Assembly (NCBI GenBank): GCA_015066665.1
Contig: SVNX01000018.1
Location: forward strand, 1 to 50,448
DNA length: 50,448 bases
Direction of reading: 5' to 3'
Source of the DNA: Ruminococcus sp.
GTDB taxonomy: Bacteria; Bacillota; Clostridia; Oscillospirales; Ruminococcaceae
Part shown: piece after piece, positions 26,050 through 33,359 of the stretch
Position numbering within the stretch: the stretch's first letter is position 1
Layout: the number at the start of each line of letters is the position of its first letter
Notes under the pieces: model-generated
Database searches by the model: none
What the model saw: only the letters and a program-made list of their open reading frames with translations
What the model was told of the DNA's origin: nothing
Program-made: the position numbers and the translations under genes

Positions 26050-27164
26050 GACAATCTCTCCTTGAAATCAGAATAGCCGAATTTCTTGACCGTTTCATAG
26101 CTGCCGTCCGTGTGGAGGATGCCGATCTCGGGGAGGGGCATGCCGTTGAATGTATTGTTCTTGACCATCGAATAGATCGCCATATCCTCAAAACAGAGCC
26201 GATCACCAATTTTCAGCGGCTGATCGAAGCTGTAGTCCCCAATGATGTCACCTGCAAGGCAGGTGCAGGAGGACAGGCGGTAGGTATGGGCTTTCTCCCC
26301 TGCTTCGCCGCTTTCAAAAAGAGGCGGACGATAGGGCATTTCAAGGACATCGGGCATATGGCAGGCAGCGGATGCATCGAGAATGGCGATGTCCATGCCG
26401 TTTTCCACGATGTCCATAACCTCCGTCACGAGGTAGCCTGCACGCAGAGCGATGGCTTCGCCTGGTTCGAGGTAGACCTGCACATTATATTTTTTCTGGA
26501 ATTCCACAATCAGCTGTTCAAGCAGTGGAATATTATAATCGGGGCGTGTGATATGATGACCGCCGCCGAAATTCACCCATTTGCATTTGTGGAGATAGTC
26601 ACCGAATTTTTCCTCGACCGCTTTGAGCGTGATTTCAAGGGCATCGGCATTCTGTTCGCAGAGGGTATGGAAATGCAGTCCGTCCACATCGGGAAATGCT
26701 GTCAGATCACAGGCTCTCACGCCGAGACGGGATCCGACGGCGCAGGGATCATAGATGGCAGATTCCTGCGTGGAGCATTCGGGATTGATACGCAGACCGA
26801 TGCTCTTTCCGGCACTGCGGCACATACTGCCGAATTTCTCCAGCTGGCGCAGGGAATTGAACACGATATGATCGGAAACCGCCAGAATTTCGGGCATATC
26901 CGCATCCTTGTACGCAGGGGAAAAGATATGCACTTCGCCTTCGAATTCCTCCCGACCGAGCTTTGCTTCATACAGTCCGCTGGCGGTCGTACCGGAGAGG
27001 TATTTTGCGATCAGGGGATAGACAGAAAACATGGAGAATGCTTTCTGTGCAAGGAGAATTCTGCATCCGGTGCGTTCCTGCACGCCTTTGAGGATCTCCA
27101 GATTGGAAATAAGTTTTGCTTCATCCAGAATATAGGATGGGGTGGGAAATTGGTTCAGGTTCAT
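26046..27164 (-). CDS. nspC: Carboxynorspermidine/carboxyspermidine decarboxylase, 372 aa
   Basis: PLP enzyme of the alanine-racemase fold that decarboxylates carboxy(nor)spermidine to (nor)spermidine. Lys41 in [10 protein letters not shown] is the expected PLP lysine; the [22 protein letters not shown] and [14 protein letters not shown] segments and the [12 protein letters not shown] motif match this family and not diaminopimelate decarboxylase. It follows the dehydrogenase by 73 nt and overlaps aguA by 4 nt. Whether its substrate is carboxyspermidine or carboxyaminopropylagmatine is open, because both agmatine and putrescine can be made by this operon. Confidence 0.92.
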   Translation of the reverse strand: MNLNQFPTPSYILDEAKLISNLEILKGVQERTGCRILLAQKAFSMFSVYPLIAKYLSGTTASGLYEAKLGREEFEGEVHIFSPAYKDADMPEILAVSDHIVFNSLRQLEKFGSMCRSAGKSIGLRINPECSTQESAIYDPCAVGSRLGVRACDLTAFPDVDGLHFHTLCEQNADALEITLKAVEEKFGDYLHKCKWVNFGGGHHITRPDYNIPLLEQLIVEFQKKYNVQVYLEPGEAIALRAGYLVTEVMDIVENGMDIAILDASAACHMPDVLEMPYRPPLFESGEAGEKAHTYRLSSCTCLAGDIIGDYSFDQPLKIGDRLCFEDMAIYSMVKNNTFNGMPLPEIGILHTDGSYETVKKFGYSDFKERLS

Positions 27165-27237
27165 TAGTTTTCTTACCTTTCAGAAAGGATAAGGGAGGGA
27201 TTTTGAAATCAGCCCTCCCCTTACACAGGCACTCCGC

Positions 27238-28491
27238 TTAATCCACGAGTACCGGATTCTCGTCAACCACCCACGGCAGACCGTACTTGTTCAGTGCATC
27301 CATGAACGGATCGGGATCGAATTCCTCCACATTGAACACACCGGCCTTTGCCCAGATGCCGCTTGCCACCAGAGAAGTACCGATCATTGCCGGAACACCT
27401 GTCGTGTAGGATACCGCCTGTGCACCGGTTTCCTTGAAGCATTCCTGATGGTCGCAGACATTATAGATATAGATAGTACGTTCCTTGCCGTCCTTGATAC
27501 CACGGAAGATACAGCCGATATTGGTCTTGCCAACAGTTCTCGGGCCGAGTGTGGACGGATCGGGGAGGAGCGCCTTGAGGAATTTGATCGGGACGATCTC
27601 ATGACCCTCAAATTCCACCGGTGTTGTGCCGAGCATACCGACATTCTGCAGACAGTTCATGTGCATCAGGTAGCTCTGACCGAATGTCATGAAGAAGCGG
27701 ATTCTCTTGACATTGGGGATATTCTTTGCGAGGGATTCGATTTCCTCATGATGCAGAAGGTACATATCCTTCATGCCCACGCCCTCGAAATTGTATTCAC
27801 GCTTGATTTCCATGGGCTTGGTTTCCACCCACTTGCCATCCTCCCAGTAAGAGCCGTTTGCAGAAACCTCACGGAGGTTGATTTCCGGATTGAAGTTCGT
27901 TGCAAAGGGATAGCCATGGTCACCGCCGTTGCAGTCGAGGATGTCAATGTAGTGAATTTCATCGAAGTAGTGCTTCTGTGCATATGCTGCAAAGACGCTG
28001 GTCACACCCGGATCGAAGCCGGAGCCGAGGAGTGCGGTCAGACCAGCATTCTGGAATTTCTCCTGATATGCCCACTGCCAGGAATAGTCAAAGTACGCAG
28101 TAAAGCCCTTTTCCTCGCATCTCTTCTCGTAGATGGCACGCCACTCGGGATCGTCAGTATCCTCTGCTTCGTAGTTTGCGGTATCCACATAATTTGCACC
28201 GCAGGCAAGGCAGGCATCCATGATGGTCAGATCCTGATACGGCAGAGCGACATTAAGGACGGTGTGGGGCTTGTATTCGTTCATGAGAGCAACGAGGGAA
28301 TCCACGCTGTCCGCATCCACCTGTGCAGTGGTGAGTACAGCATTTGTGGTCGGGCGGAGCTTCTCTGCGAGTGCATCGCACTTGGACTTGGTTCTGCTCG
28401 CAATGCAGATCTCGGTGAATACAGGGTTTGCACAACACTTGTGAATTGCAACGGTCGCAACACCGCCGCAGCCGATAACTAACAGTTTCAT
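27238..28491 (-). CDS. Carboxynorspermidine dehydrogenase (saccharopine dehydrogenase family), 417 aa
   Basis: NADPH-dependent enzyme that joins aspartate semialdehyde to an amine (putrescine or diaminopropane; agmatine in a related route) to give a carboxypolyamine. The N-terminal Rossmann motif is VIGCGGVATVAIHKC; YVDTANYE and LLGSGFDPGVTSVFAAYA are family segments. The ATG at 28491 has AAGGAGAATT upstream and starts the Rossmann strand; the longer open frame upstream only runs through a hairpin-filled gap. Together with nspC it forms the alternative spermidine pathway known in Vibrio, Campylobacter and many gut bacteria. Confidence 0.92.
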   Translation of the reverse strand: MKLLVIGCGGVATVAIHKCCANPVFTEICIASRTKSKCDALAEKLRPTTNAVLTTAQVDADSVDSLVALMNEYKPHTVLNVALPYQDLTIMDACLACGANYVDTANYEAEDTDDPEWRAIYEKRCEEKGFTAYFDYSWQWAYQEKFQNAGLTALLGSGFDPGVTSVFAAYAQKHYFDEIHYIDILDCNGGDHGYPFATNFNPEINLREVSANGSYWEDGKWVETKPMEIKREYNFEGVGMKDMYLLHHEEIESLAKNIPNVKRIRFFMTFGQSYLMHMNCLQNVGMLGTTPVEFEGHEIVPIKFLKALLPDPSTLGPRTVGKTNIGCIFRGIKDGKERTIYIYNVCDHQECFKETGAQAVSYTTGVPAMIGTSLVASGIWAKAGVFNVEEFDPDPFMDALNKYGLPWVVDENPVLVD

Positions 28492-28533
28492 AGGTAATTC
28501 TCCTTTTCGTAGTTGATTGTTTTGCGGTAACTG

Positions 28534-28732
28534 TATGGGGGACGCTGTCCCCCATACCCCCTGCCAAAGGGATGTAATCCCTTTGGAATCCCATAGCGTT
28601 TTCCAAATCGCCCCACAAGGGGGCAATTTGGAAAACCTTGCAATTGCAAGAAATGCATTCTTGGGCAGGTGTATGAGAACAGTGTTCCATACCGTATCGC
28701 AAACTATAAATATGAATGGGGAAATTCCCCAT
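28534..28732. repeat. Cluster of six hairpins between speE and the dehydrogenase gene
   Basis: Perfect or near-perfect inverted repeats follow one another: TATGGGGGAC/GTCCCCCATA (28534-28556), CCAAAGGGAT/ATCCCTTTGG (28564-28586), TTCCAAAT-GCCCC with its complement (28601-28633), CTTGCAATTGCAAG (28637-28650), GTATG-GAAC-GTTC-CATAC (28671-28692) and ATGGGGAAATTCCCCAT (28716-28732). No gene fits in the 251-nt gap. They may be accumulated intergenic elements or mRNA-processing structures within the operon. Confidence 0.7.
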
Positions 28733-28742
28733 AAATTGTTAT

Positions 28743-29654
28743 TTATTCGATTTCGTCGAAGCTTGCGTTCAATACTCTTCCCTCCGCTGGAAGCCTCCTG
28801 CGTTCCTCCGCTTCTTCCAGCAGATCCTCCACATACTTCGGGAGCATGAATGCGCCGGTGTGAAGATTGGTGGTATAGTACCATGTCTGCAAGCCCCTCG
28901 CTTTCCAGCGTGCGGCATCGAGATCATGGAGGGGATGGTATTTCTTGGACGCAAAGCCGAACAGCCAGTAGCCGGACGGACAGGTCGGGATGTGCGCCTG
29001 ATACACACGGCTGATCGGGAAACAGCGGAACGCCCTCCGGTGCATCGCCGTGCAGGCTTCCTCATCCTCATCGAAGAACGGGCTGCCGTGCTGGTACACC
29101 ATAATGCCGTCCTCCTTCAGAGCCTTGAAACAGCTGCCGTAGAATTCCTTCGTGAACAGTCCTGCCGTATGCCCGAAGGGATTTGTGCTGTCGTTGATGA
29201 TCAGATCATATTCATTCTCCTTGCGGCGCAGAAAGCGCAGACCGTCACGATAGAAGATATTGACACGTTCATCCTCCAGACCCTTTGCATTGTCGGGGAA
29301 AAATTCCTTGCAGACCTGAACAAAGAGTTCATCCGGTTCGACCACATCAATGGATTCGATCTCGTCATAATGGGAAAGCTCCCTCGCCACGCCGCCGTCA
29401 CCGCCGCCGATCACAAGGACTTTTTTCACATGGGGATGCACCGCCATCGGCACATGTACGATCATTTCATCATAAGTGAACTCGTCCTTCTCCGAGAAGA
29501 TCACACTGCCGTCCGATGTGACGAAACGCCCGAATTCCTCGGATTCAAACACATCGATCCGCTGGAAATCGCTCTCGCCCGTGAACAGCTGTTTTTCCAC
29601 TCGTATGGACATTTTCACGTTATTCGTATGCAGTTCTGAAAACCAGTAGTCCAT
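28743..29654 (-). CDS. speE: Spermidine synthase homologue (SpeE family), 303 aa
   Basis: Aminopropyltransferase fold: N-terminal beta domain with DEFTYDEMIVHVP, then a Rossmann methyltransferase-like domain with VIGGGDGGVARE (Asp86). The catalytic loop reads NDSTNPFGHTAGLF: Asp155 is kept, but the acidic residue three positions later (Asp or Glu in the spermidine synthases I recall) is Asn158, and the following Gly-Pro is Gly-His. No S-adenosylmethionine decarboxylase gene accompanies it, whereas the dehydrogenase/nspC route does. It may be an ordinary spermidine synthase with speD elsewhere, or a variant with another amine or donor. It lies 3 nt after speA, with an AGGGAG site. Confidence 0.87.
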   Translation of the reverse strand: MDYWFSELHTNNVKMSIRVEKQLFTGESDFQRIDVFESEEFGRFVTSDGSVIFSEKDEFTYDEMIVHVPMAVHPHVKKVLVIGGGDGGVARELSHYDEIESIDVVEPDELFVQVCKEFFPDNAKGLEDERVNIFYRDGLRFLRRKENEYDLIINDSTNPFGHTAGLFTKEFYGSCFKALKEDGIMVYQHGSPFFDEDEEACTAMHRRAFRCFPISRVYQAHIPTCPSGYWLFGFASKKYHPLHDLDAARWKARGLQTWYYTTNLHTGAFMLPKYVEDLLEEAEERRRLPAEGRVLNASFDEIE

Positions 29655-29657
29655 CTG

Positions 29658-31112
29658 TCACACTCCCTTCAACACATTCAGCTTCTCCAGATCAGGATCC
29701 TCCGGGCCCTGCATGGAGCAGCCCTTTTCCTTGGCATAGAGGATATATTCCACCAGCTCCGCTGTGATCATCTCGCCGGGGGCAAGGATCGGGATGCCGG
29801 GGGGATAGCACATAACAAATTCGCCGCAGATGCGTCCCGCCGTTTCACGGATCGGGATCATTTCCTTTTCAGAGTAGAATGCCTTCTGCGGCGTGATGGC
29901 AACGATCGGGGAAATATATTCCGCATTGTGCATGGTGGATTTGTCACGGGAATACAGACGCTTGATGTCCTCCAGTGCACCCACCAGACGTTCAATATCC
30001 TGAATGCGGTCGCCGATGGAGATATATGCCAGAATATTGCCGATATCGCCGAACTCAATCTGGATGTCGTATTCATCACGCAGAAGATCGTAGACCTCGA
30101 TGCCCGTAAGGCCAATGTCCCTCGTGTATACGGAGAGTTTTGTGACATCGTAATTATAAATGCTGCTGCCATTGACCAGATCCTTGCCATAGGCATAGAA
30201 GCCGCCGATGGAATTGATTTCCTCTCTTGCATATTCCGCCATACGGCTCACCTTTTCAAAGGATTCACGCCCACGCAGAGCAAGATTTCGCCTTGAAATA
30301 TCCAGACTCGACAACAGCAGATAGGATGCGCTGGTCGTCTGGGTGAGATTGATGATCTGTTCAACATAGCGCATATTCATGCTCTTTCCGAGAAGCAGGA
30401 GGGAGCTTTGTGTCAGGCTGCCGCCGGATTTATGCATGGAGACGGCCGCCATATCTGCACCGGCTTCCATCGCCGAAACGGGCAGTGCCTCATGGAAATA
30501 AAGGTGTGTGCCGTGTGCTTCATCCACAAGGGCGAGCATGCCGTGATCATGGGCGAGCTTGACGATCGAGCGAAGATCGGAGCAGATGCCGTAATAGGTT
30601 GGGTTATTGACAAAAATCGCCACAGCATCGGGATTTTCCTTGATGACACGTTCCACCTGCGAAATCTCCATACCCAGCGCAATGCCGATATGGCTGTCCA
30701 CATCGGGATTGACATAGACCGGCTCCGCACCGCAGAGGACAAGGGCATTGATGACGCTCTTGTGGACGTTGCGGGGAAGGATGATCTTATCCCCCGCCTT
30801 GCAGGCTGTGAGGATCATGGTCTGCACGGAGGACGTGGTCCCCCCCACCATGAAGAAGGCATGTGATGCACCGAAGGCATCCGCTGCGAGCTGTTCCGCC
30901 TCAAGAATGACAGAAACAGGGTGGCAGAGGTTGTCAAGCGGCTTCATGGAATTGACGTCGATGCCGACGCATTTCTCGCCCAGAAGCTGCACAAGCTCGG
31001 GGTTGCCGCGTCCTCGCTTATGGCCGGGGACATCGAACGGCACAACACGCTGTCTGCGGAAGCGTTCGAGTGCTTCATACACCGGCGCCGATTTTTGTTT
31101 TTCGATATTCAT
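29658..31112 (-). CDS. speA: Arginine decarboxylase, Orn/Lys/Arg decarboxylase family, 484 aa
   Basis: PLP-dependent decarboxylase of the short fold-type I form found in Firmicutes (Bacillus SpeA type, about 490 aa). Key residues: DVPGHKRGRG near the N-terminus, Asp197 in LALVDEAHGTH, and PLP lysine Lys228 in SMHKSGGSLTQ. The C-terminal domain holds PPGIPILAPGE. Downstream deiminase and amidase genes make arginine the likely substrate (agmatine as product), though lysine or ornithine decarboxylase activity cannot be excluded by eye. First gene of the polyamine operon; its leader carries an intrinsic terminator 19 nt before the ATG. Confidence 0.9.
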   Translation of the reverse strand: MNIEKQKSAPVYEALERFRRQRVVPFDVPGHKRGRGNPELVQLLGEKCVGIDVNSMKPLDNLCHPVSVILEAEQLAADAFGASHAFFMVGGTTSSVQTMILTACKAGDKIILPRNVHKSVINALVLCGAEPVYVNPDVDSHIGIALGMEISQVERVIKENPDAVAIFVNNPTYYGICSDLRSIVKLAHDHGMLALVDEAHGTHLYFHEALPVSAMEAGADMAAVSMHKSGGSLTQSSLLLLGKSMNMRYVEQIINLTQTTSASYLLLSSLDISRRNLALRGRESFEKVSRMAEYAREEINSIGGFYAYGKDLVNGSSIYNYDVTKLSVYTRDIGLTGIEVYDLLRDEYDIQIEFGDIGNILAYISIGDRIQDIERLVGALEDIKRLYSRDKSTMHNAEYISPIVAITPQKAFYSEKEMIPIRETAGRICGEFVMCYPPGIPILAPGEMITAELVEYILYAKEKGCSMQGPEDPDLEKLNVLKGV

Positions 31113-31426
31113 AGTCTTTTCCTCGTCTGATAAAATAAAAAAAGCAGCTGATGGATACCATCACCTGCCTTGGCAATTACAACGCAAAATCCGAGAATTC
31201 CGCCGTTTTTGTTGGATACTGCTGCGCATTGCCGCCTCTTATTGACCGTTTCACAAGTGATGTTGATTATAAAGTTATCATCTTATAAAATTTGGGCTTT
31301 GAACCCAATCAATAATGCAGCATGCCGCTGCGCTCGGCAATCCGACCCGCCTGTCCGTATGGGCATATCTTTCCGTCTGCTGCGGAAAGCGGTCGTGTGC
31401 GTAAGCTGTATCGCTTTAGTACGCTA
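31113..31426 (-). ncRNA. Structured 5' leader of the polyamine operon (candidate riboswitch/attenuator)
   Basis: From the predicted start (about 31426) to the speA ATG the RNA is about 314 nt and holds no gene. Helices seen on the minus strand, in order: GCGTA/TACGC; GACCGC/GCGGGTC enclosing CTTTCCG/CGGAAAG; GCCG/CGGC; TTGATT/AATCAA enclosing TTGGG/CCCAA and TTATAAG/CTTTATAA (a possible three-way junction); GGCAAT/ATTGCC enclosing GCGCA/TGCGT and ATCC/GGAT; then the terminator. CATCACTTG (31262-31254) can pair over 9 bp, one of them G-U, with CAGGTGATG (31167-31159), the terminator's 5' arm, giving a ready antiterminator. It matches no riboswitch class that I can recognise. Confidence 0.6.
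31131..31168 (-). terminator. Intrinsic terminator in the speA leader
   Basis: On the minus strand GCAGGTGATGG (31168-31158), a 3-nt loop and CCATCAGCTGC (31154-31144) form an 11-bp stem with one mismatch, followed by seven T and further T-rich sequence. It ends 19 nt before the speA start codon and after the promoter, so it must be regulated or leaky for the operon to be expressed. Confidence 0.8.
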
Positions 31427-31432
31427 TATTGT

Positions 31433-31461
31433 ATTGTAGCATATTTTTTGTCGTTTGTCAA
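31433..31461 (-). promoter_or_regulatory. Promoter of the polyamine operon
   Basis: Minus-strand TTGACA (31461-31456), 17-nt spacer, TACAAT (31438-31433): near-consensus sigma-70. No other promoter of this quality lies between it and speA, which supports a long leader. Confidence 0.78.
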
Positions 31462-31544
31462 TTGGTTTTTGAAAAATCCCTCTAAAAATGCGGATACAAG
31501 TAAAAAAGGCTTGGGGAAGTCCGGGCAAACTCCCCTCCCCCTGC

Positions 31545-31714
31545 CCCCCTCCCAGAGGGAGGGGGATGAGAGAGGGGGCTGCCGCCCCCTCAAACCCGCC
31601 CTCTTGCAGAGGGCTTTTCATGGGGGAAATGCGGTGTAGAAGGATTGGGGAAACCCTGCAGTACTCACCCCACAAAGGGAGCGCGAAAGAAGGGCTGCCC
31701 TCTTGCAGAGGGAT
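31545..31714. repeat. G+C-rich hairpin repeats upstream of the polyamine promoter
   Basis: CCCCCTCCC/GGGAGGGGG (31545-31565), AGGGGGC/GCCCCCT (31573-31590), GCCCTC-TTGCA-GAGGGC (31598-31614), and a second GCCCTC-TTGCA-GAGGG at 31697-31712. The first two resemble the aguA-aguB pair. Apart from these and the promoter, 31462-31738 shows no gene. Confidence 0.6.
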
Positions 31715-31738
31715 GTTTTCATAAGAGTGAGGGGATAT

Positions 31739-31846
31739 TTATATGCTTCCCCTGAATTCCACTGAACTTATCCGAATTCCAGCCCGTTTCAGCGGCAGAA
31801 CCACATGCTCCAGATACCATGAAACATCCGTCATGCCGGCCGACAT
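31739..31846 (-). CDS. Possible small protein, 35 aa
   Basis: The frame starts ATG at 31846, 6 nt after AGGAGGG and 15 nt after the glycosyltransferase stop, and encodes MSAGMTDVSWYLEHVV... ending VEFRGSI. The strong ribosome site and the position directly after a gene speak for translation; the short length and lack of a recognised domain speak against. It could also be the remnant of a longer gene cut by the repeat region. Confidence 0.4.
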   Translation of the reverse strand: MSAGMTDVSWYLEHVVLPLKRAGIRISSVEFRGSI

Positions 31847-31861
31847 ATGCAGCCCTCCTCG

Positions 31862-32611
31862 TCAGTGTTTGTCGTTGTAGTCGTAGAATAATTCATCCAG
31901 CAGCTTGTCCATGCCCTCGGTATCGCCGAATGCGGCTTTCAGGAGCGTGCCGGCATGCACGAACATCAGCCGGAAATAGAGCCAATCGCCCAGATCATCG
32001 TATTTTCTGGTCGAATTGATCAGATGATTCTGCCGCAGAGTGGTATAGCGTTTCCCCTGTTTTTTTCCGTATGCACGGAGGCGTTTTGCCGTGGCGGCAT
32101 CCTCCATCGCCTTCTTCTCGACGAAGCCCCCAACCGCATCAAATGTCCGCTTCTCCGCCCAGAAAATGCCGCAGTACAGCCCTGTAATGCCAAACGAGAT
32201 CCGGCAGAGCAGATCGTTGCACCAGAGCGGAAAGGAATAACGTTCAAAGCGGATGGGTGCACCGCCGCCAATGAATTGGCCGCTGTCAAGCAGATCGGCG
32301 ATCTCGGCAAGCGTTCCCTTCGTCATGCGGTTGTCGCAGTCAATGGTAACGATGATGCGTCCCCTCGCCGCCTTAATGCCGGCATTGCGGACACTTGCAA
32401 TGCAGCGGGTTTCGTCATGCACAACCCTTGCACCATGTGCCCTGGCAATGGCTTCGGTCGCATCCGTGCAGCGGTTACAGACGACAATGATCTCCACTCT
32501 GCCCCCGTACACGCCGGCCGCCTTCCGGATGGAATGGATGCACCGTGCCACATAGCGTTCTTCGTTATGGGCGGGGATGATGACGGAGATATGGGTTTTT
32601 TGATTTTTCAT
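31862..32611 (-). CDS. Family 2 glycosyltransferase, 249 aa
   Basis: GT-A fold transferase that moves a sugar from a nucleotide sugar to an unknown acceptor. The N-terminus VIIPAHNEERYVARCI, the VVCNRCTDATEAIA segment, and the metal-binding region VTIDCDNRM (where DxD is usual) are visible; the acceptor side has AMEDAATAKRLRAYG, an ED motif placed like the catalytic base of GT2 enzymes. No transmembrane helix is clear, though GITGLYCGIFWAEK is hydrophobic. An AGGAG site precedes the ATG. It ends the leftward MATE-DUF4250-GNAT-GT2 group. Confidence 0.87.
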   Translation of the reverse strand: MKNQKTHISVIIPAHNEERYVARCIHSIRKAAGVYGGRVEIIVVCNRCTDATEAIARAHGARVVHDETRCIASVRNAGIKAARGRIIVTIDCDNRMTKGTLAEIADLLDSGQFIGGGAPIRFERYSFPLWCNDLLCRISFGITGLYCGIFWAEKRTFDAVGGFVEKKAMEDAATAKRLRAYGKKQGKRYTTLRQNHLINSTRKYDDLGDWLYFRLMFVHAGTLLKAAFGDTEGMDKLLDELFYDYNDKH

Positions 32612-32657
32612 TTGGTTCTCCTGTTCTCATGAGACAATGAGAAAAGCATGTATTTTC

Positions 32658-33158
32658 TTACTTTATCAGCAGTTCCATGTCGATACATTCCCATACGCCG
32701 ATGGGCATCTCGCAATTTCGTCTGCCATATTCTTTGAAGCCGAGCGCTTCATAGCAATGCATTGCACTGTTATTATTGGAAAACACACCCAAATCAATTC
32801 TATCTGCACCGAGTTTTTCCTTCACATACGCAGTTCCAAGACGAAGCATTTCTTTTCCATATCCCCTGCCCCGCAAAGAAGGATCGACGATGACAAATCC
32901 GAATCTTACCGTCGTATCATCGTGATCTTTGGGAAAGCGGATGATAAAATGCCCCTGTACATTATCATTTTCATCCACCGCTGTGAGCGGAATAAAGCGG
33001 CCGGTTTCAATCTGCGGTGCATAGTGCTTCTCAATGTCGTGTGCAAGAAGCGGAAACTTGTTGAATCTGTCAGCAGACCACTTGTACAGCTCTTCTTCTG
33101 TCCGGAGCCATTTGCAGATCTGTGCTGCATCTCCCTTTTGATATTCTCTCAGAATCAT
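32658..33158 (-). CDS. GNAT-family N-acetyltransferase, 166 aa
   Basis: Acetyl-CoA-dependent transferase of RimJ/RimL style. The whole length is one GNAT fold; the pyrophosphate-binding loop is visible as SLRGRGYGKEML (about 113-124), followed by the NNNSAMHCYEALGFKEYG segment typical of motif B. The N-terminus LREYQKGDAAQICKWLRTEEEL suggests small-molecule or protein alpha-amine substrates, but none can be named. AAGGAGG precedes the ATG. It follows the DUF4250 gene by 21 nt and is co-transcribed with it. Confidence 0.87.
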   Translation of the reverse strand: MILREYQKGDAAQICKWLRTEEELYKWSADRFNKFPLLAHDIEKHYAPQIETGRFIPLTAVDENDNVQGHFIIRFPKDHDDTTVRFGFVIVDPSLRGRGYGKEMLRLGTAYVKEKLGADRIDLGVFSNNNSAMHCYEALGFKEYGRRNCEMPIGVWECIDMELLIK

Positions 33159-33179
33159 GGTGCCTCCTTCATACAGTCA

Positions 33180-33359
33180 TCAACGAAACCGATTCTGCTC
33201 CGCATCATACGCATATCCAATCTTTGCAAGCTTCTCGCAGATTTCCTGCCCATCGCAGTCATTTGTCTTGCAGAATTCCTCCAAACTCGGGTAGAAATCC
33301 CGCAGCTGTGTGTTGAGAAAGCTCACAAGAATGGCCGGATCATTCGGAATATTCATCAT
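33180..33359 (-). CDS. DUF4250 protein, 59 aa
   Basis: Small soluble protein of unknown function. The sequence NDPAILVSFLNTQLRD, the SLEEFCKTNDCDG stretch and IGYAYDAEQNRF are characteristic of DUF4250, a Firmicute family of about 60 residues. Two adjacent ATG codons follow GGGAGGTGA; either 33359 or 33356 may be the start. It overlaps the end of the MATE gene by about 20 nt, which couples the two. Confidence 0.82.
   Translation of the reverse strand: MMNIPNDPAILVSFLNTQLRDFYPSLEEFCKTNDCDGQEICEKLAKIGYAYDAEQNRFR

Noticed and set aside
28534-28732. CRISPR array
   Set aside because: The hairpins differ in sequence and length, and there are no equal spacers or cas genes.
28492-28884. N-terminal extension of the carboxynorspermidine dehydrogenase
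   Set aside because: It runs through six hairpins and into speE; the Rossmann fold begins right at the start at 28491, which has an AAGGAG site.
31309-31724. Several 80-100 codon open frames on both strands
   Set aside because: They arise from G+C-rich palindromes and the speA leader; no ribosome sites or protein-like composition.
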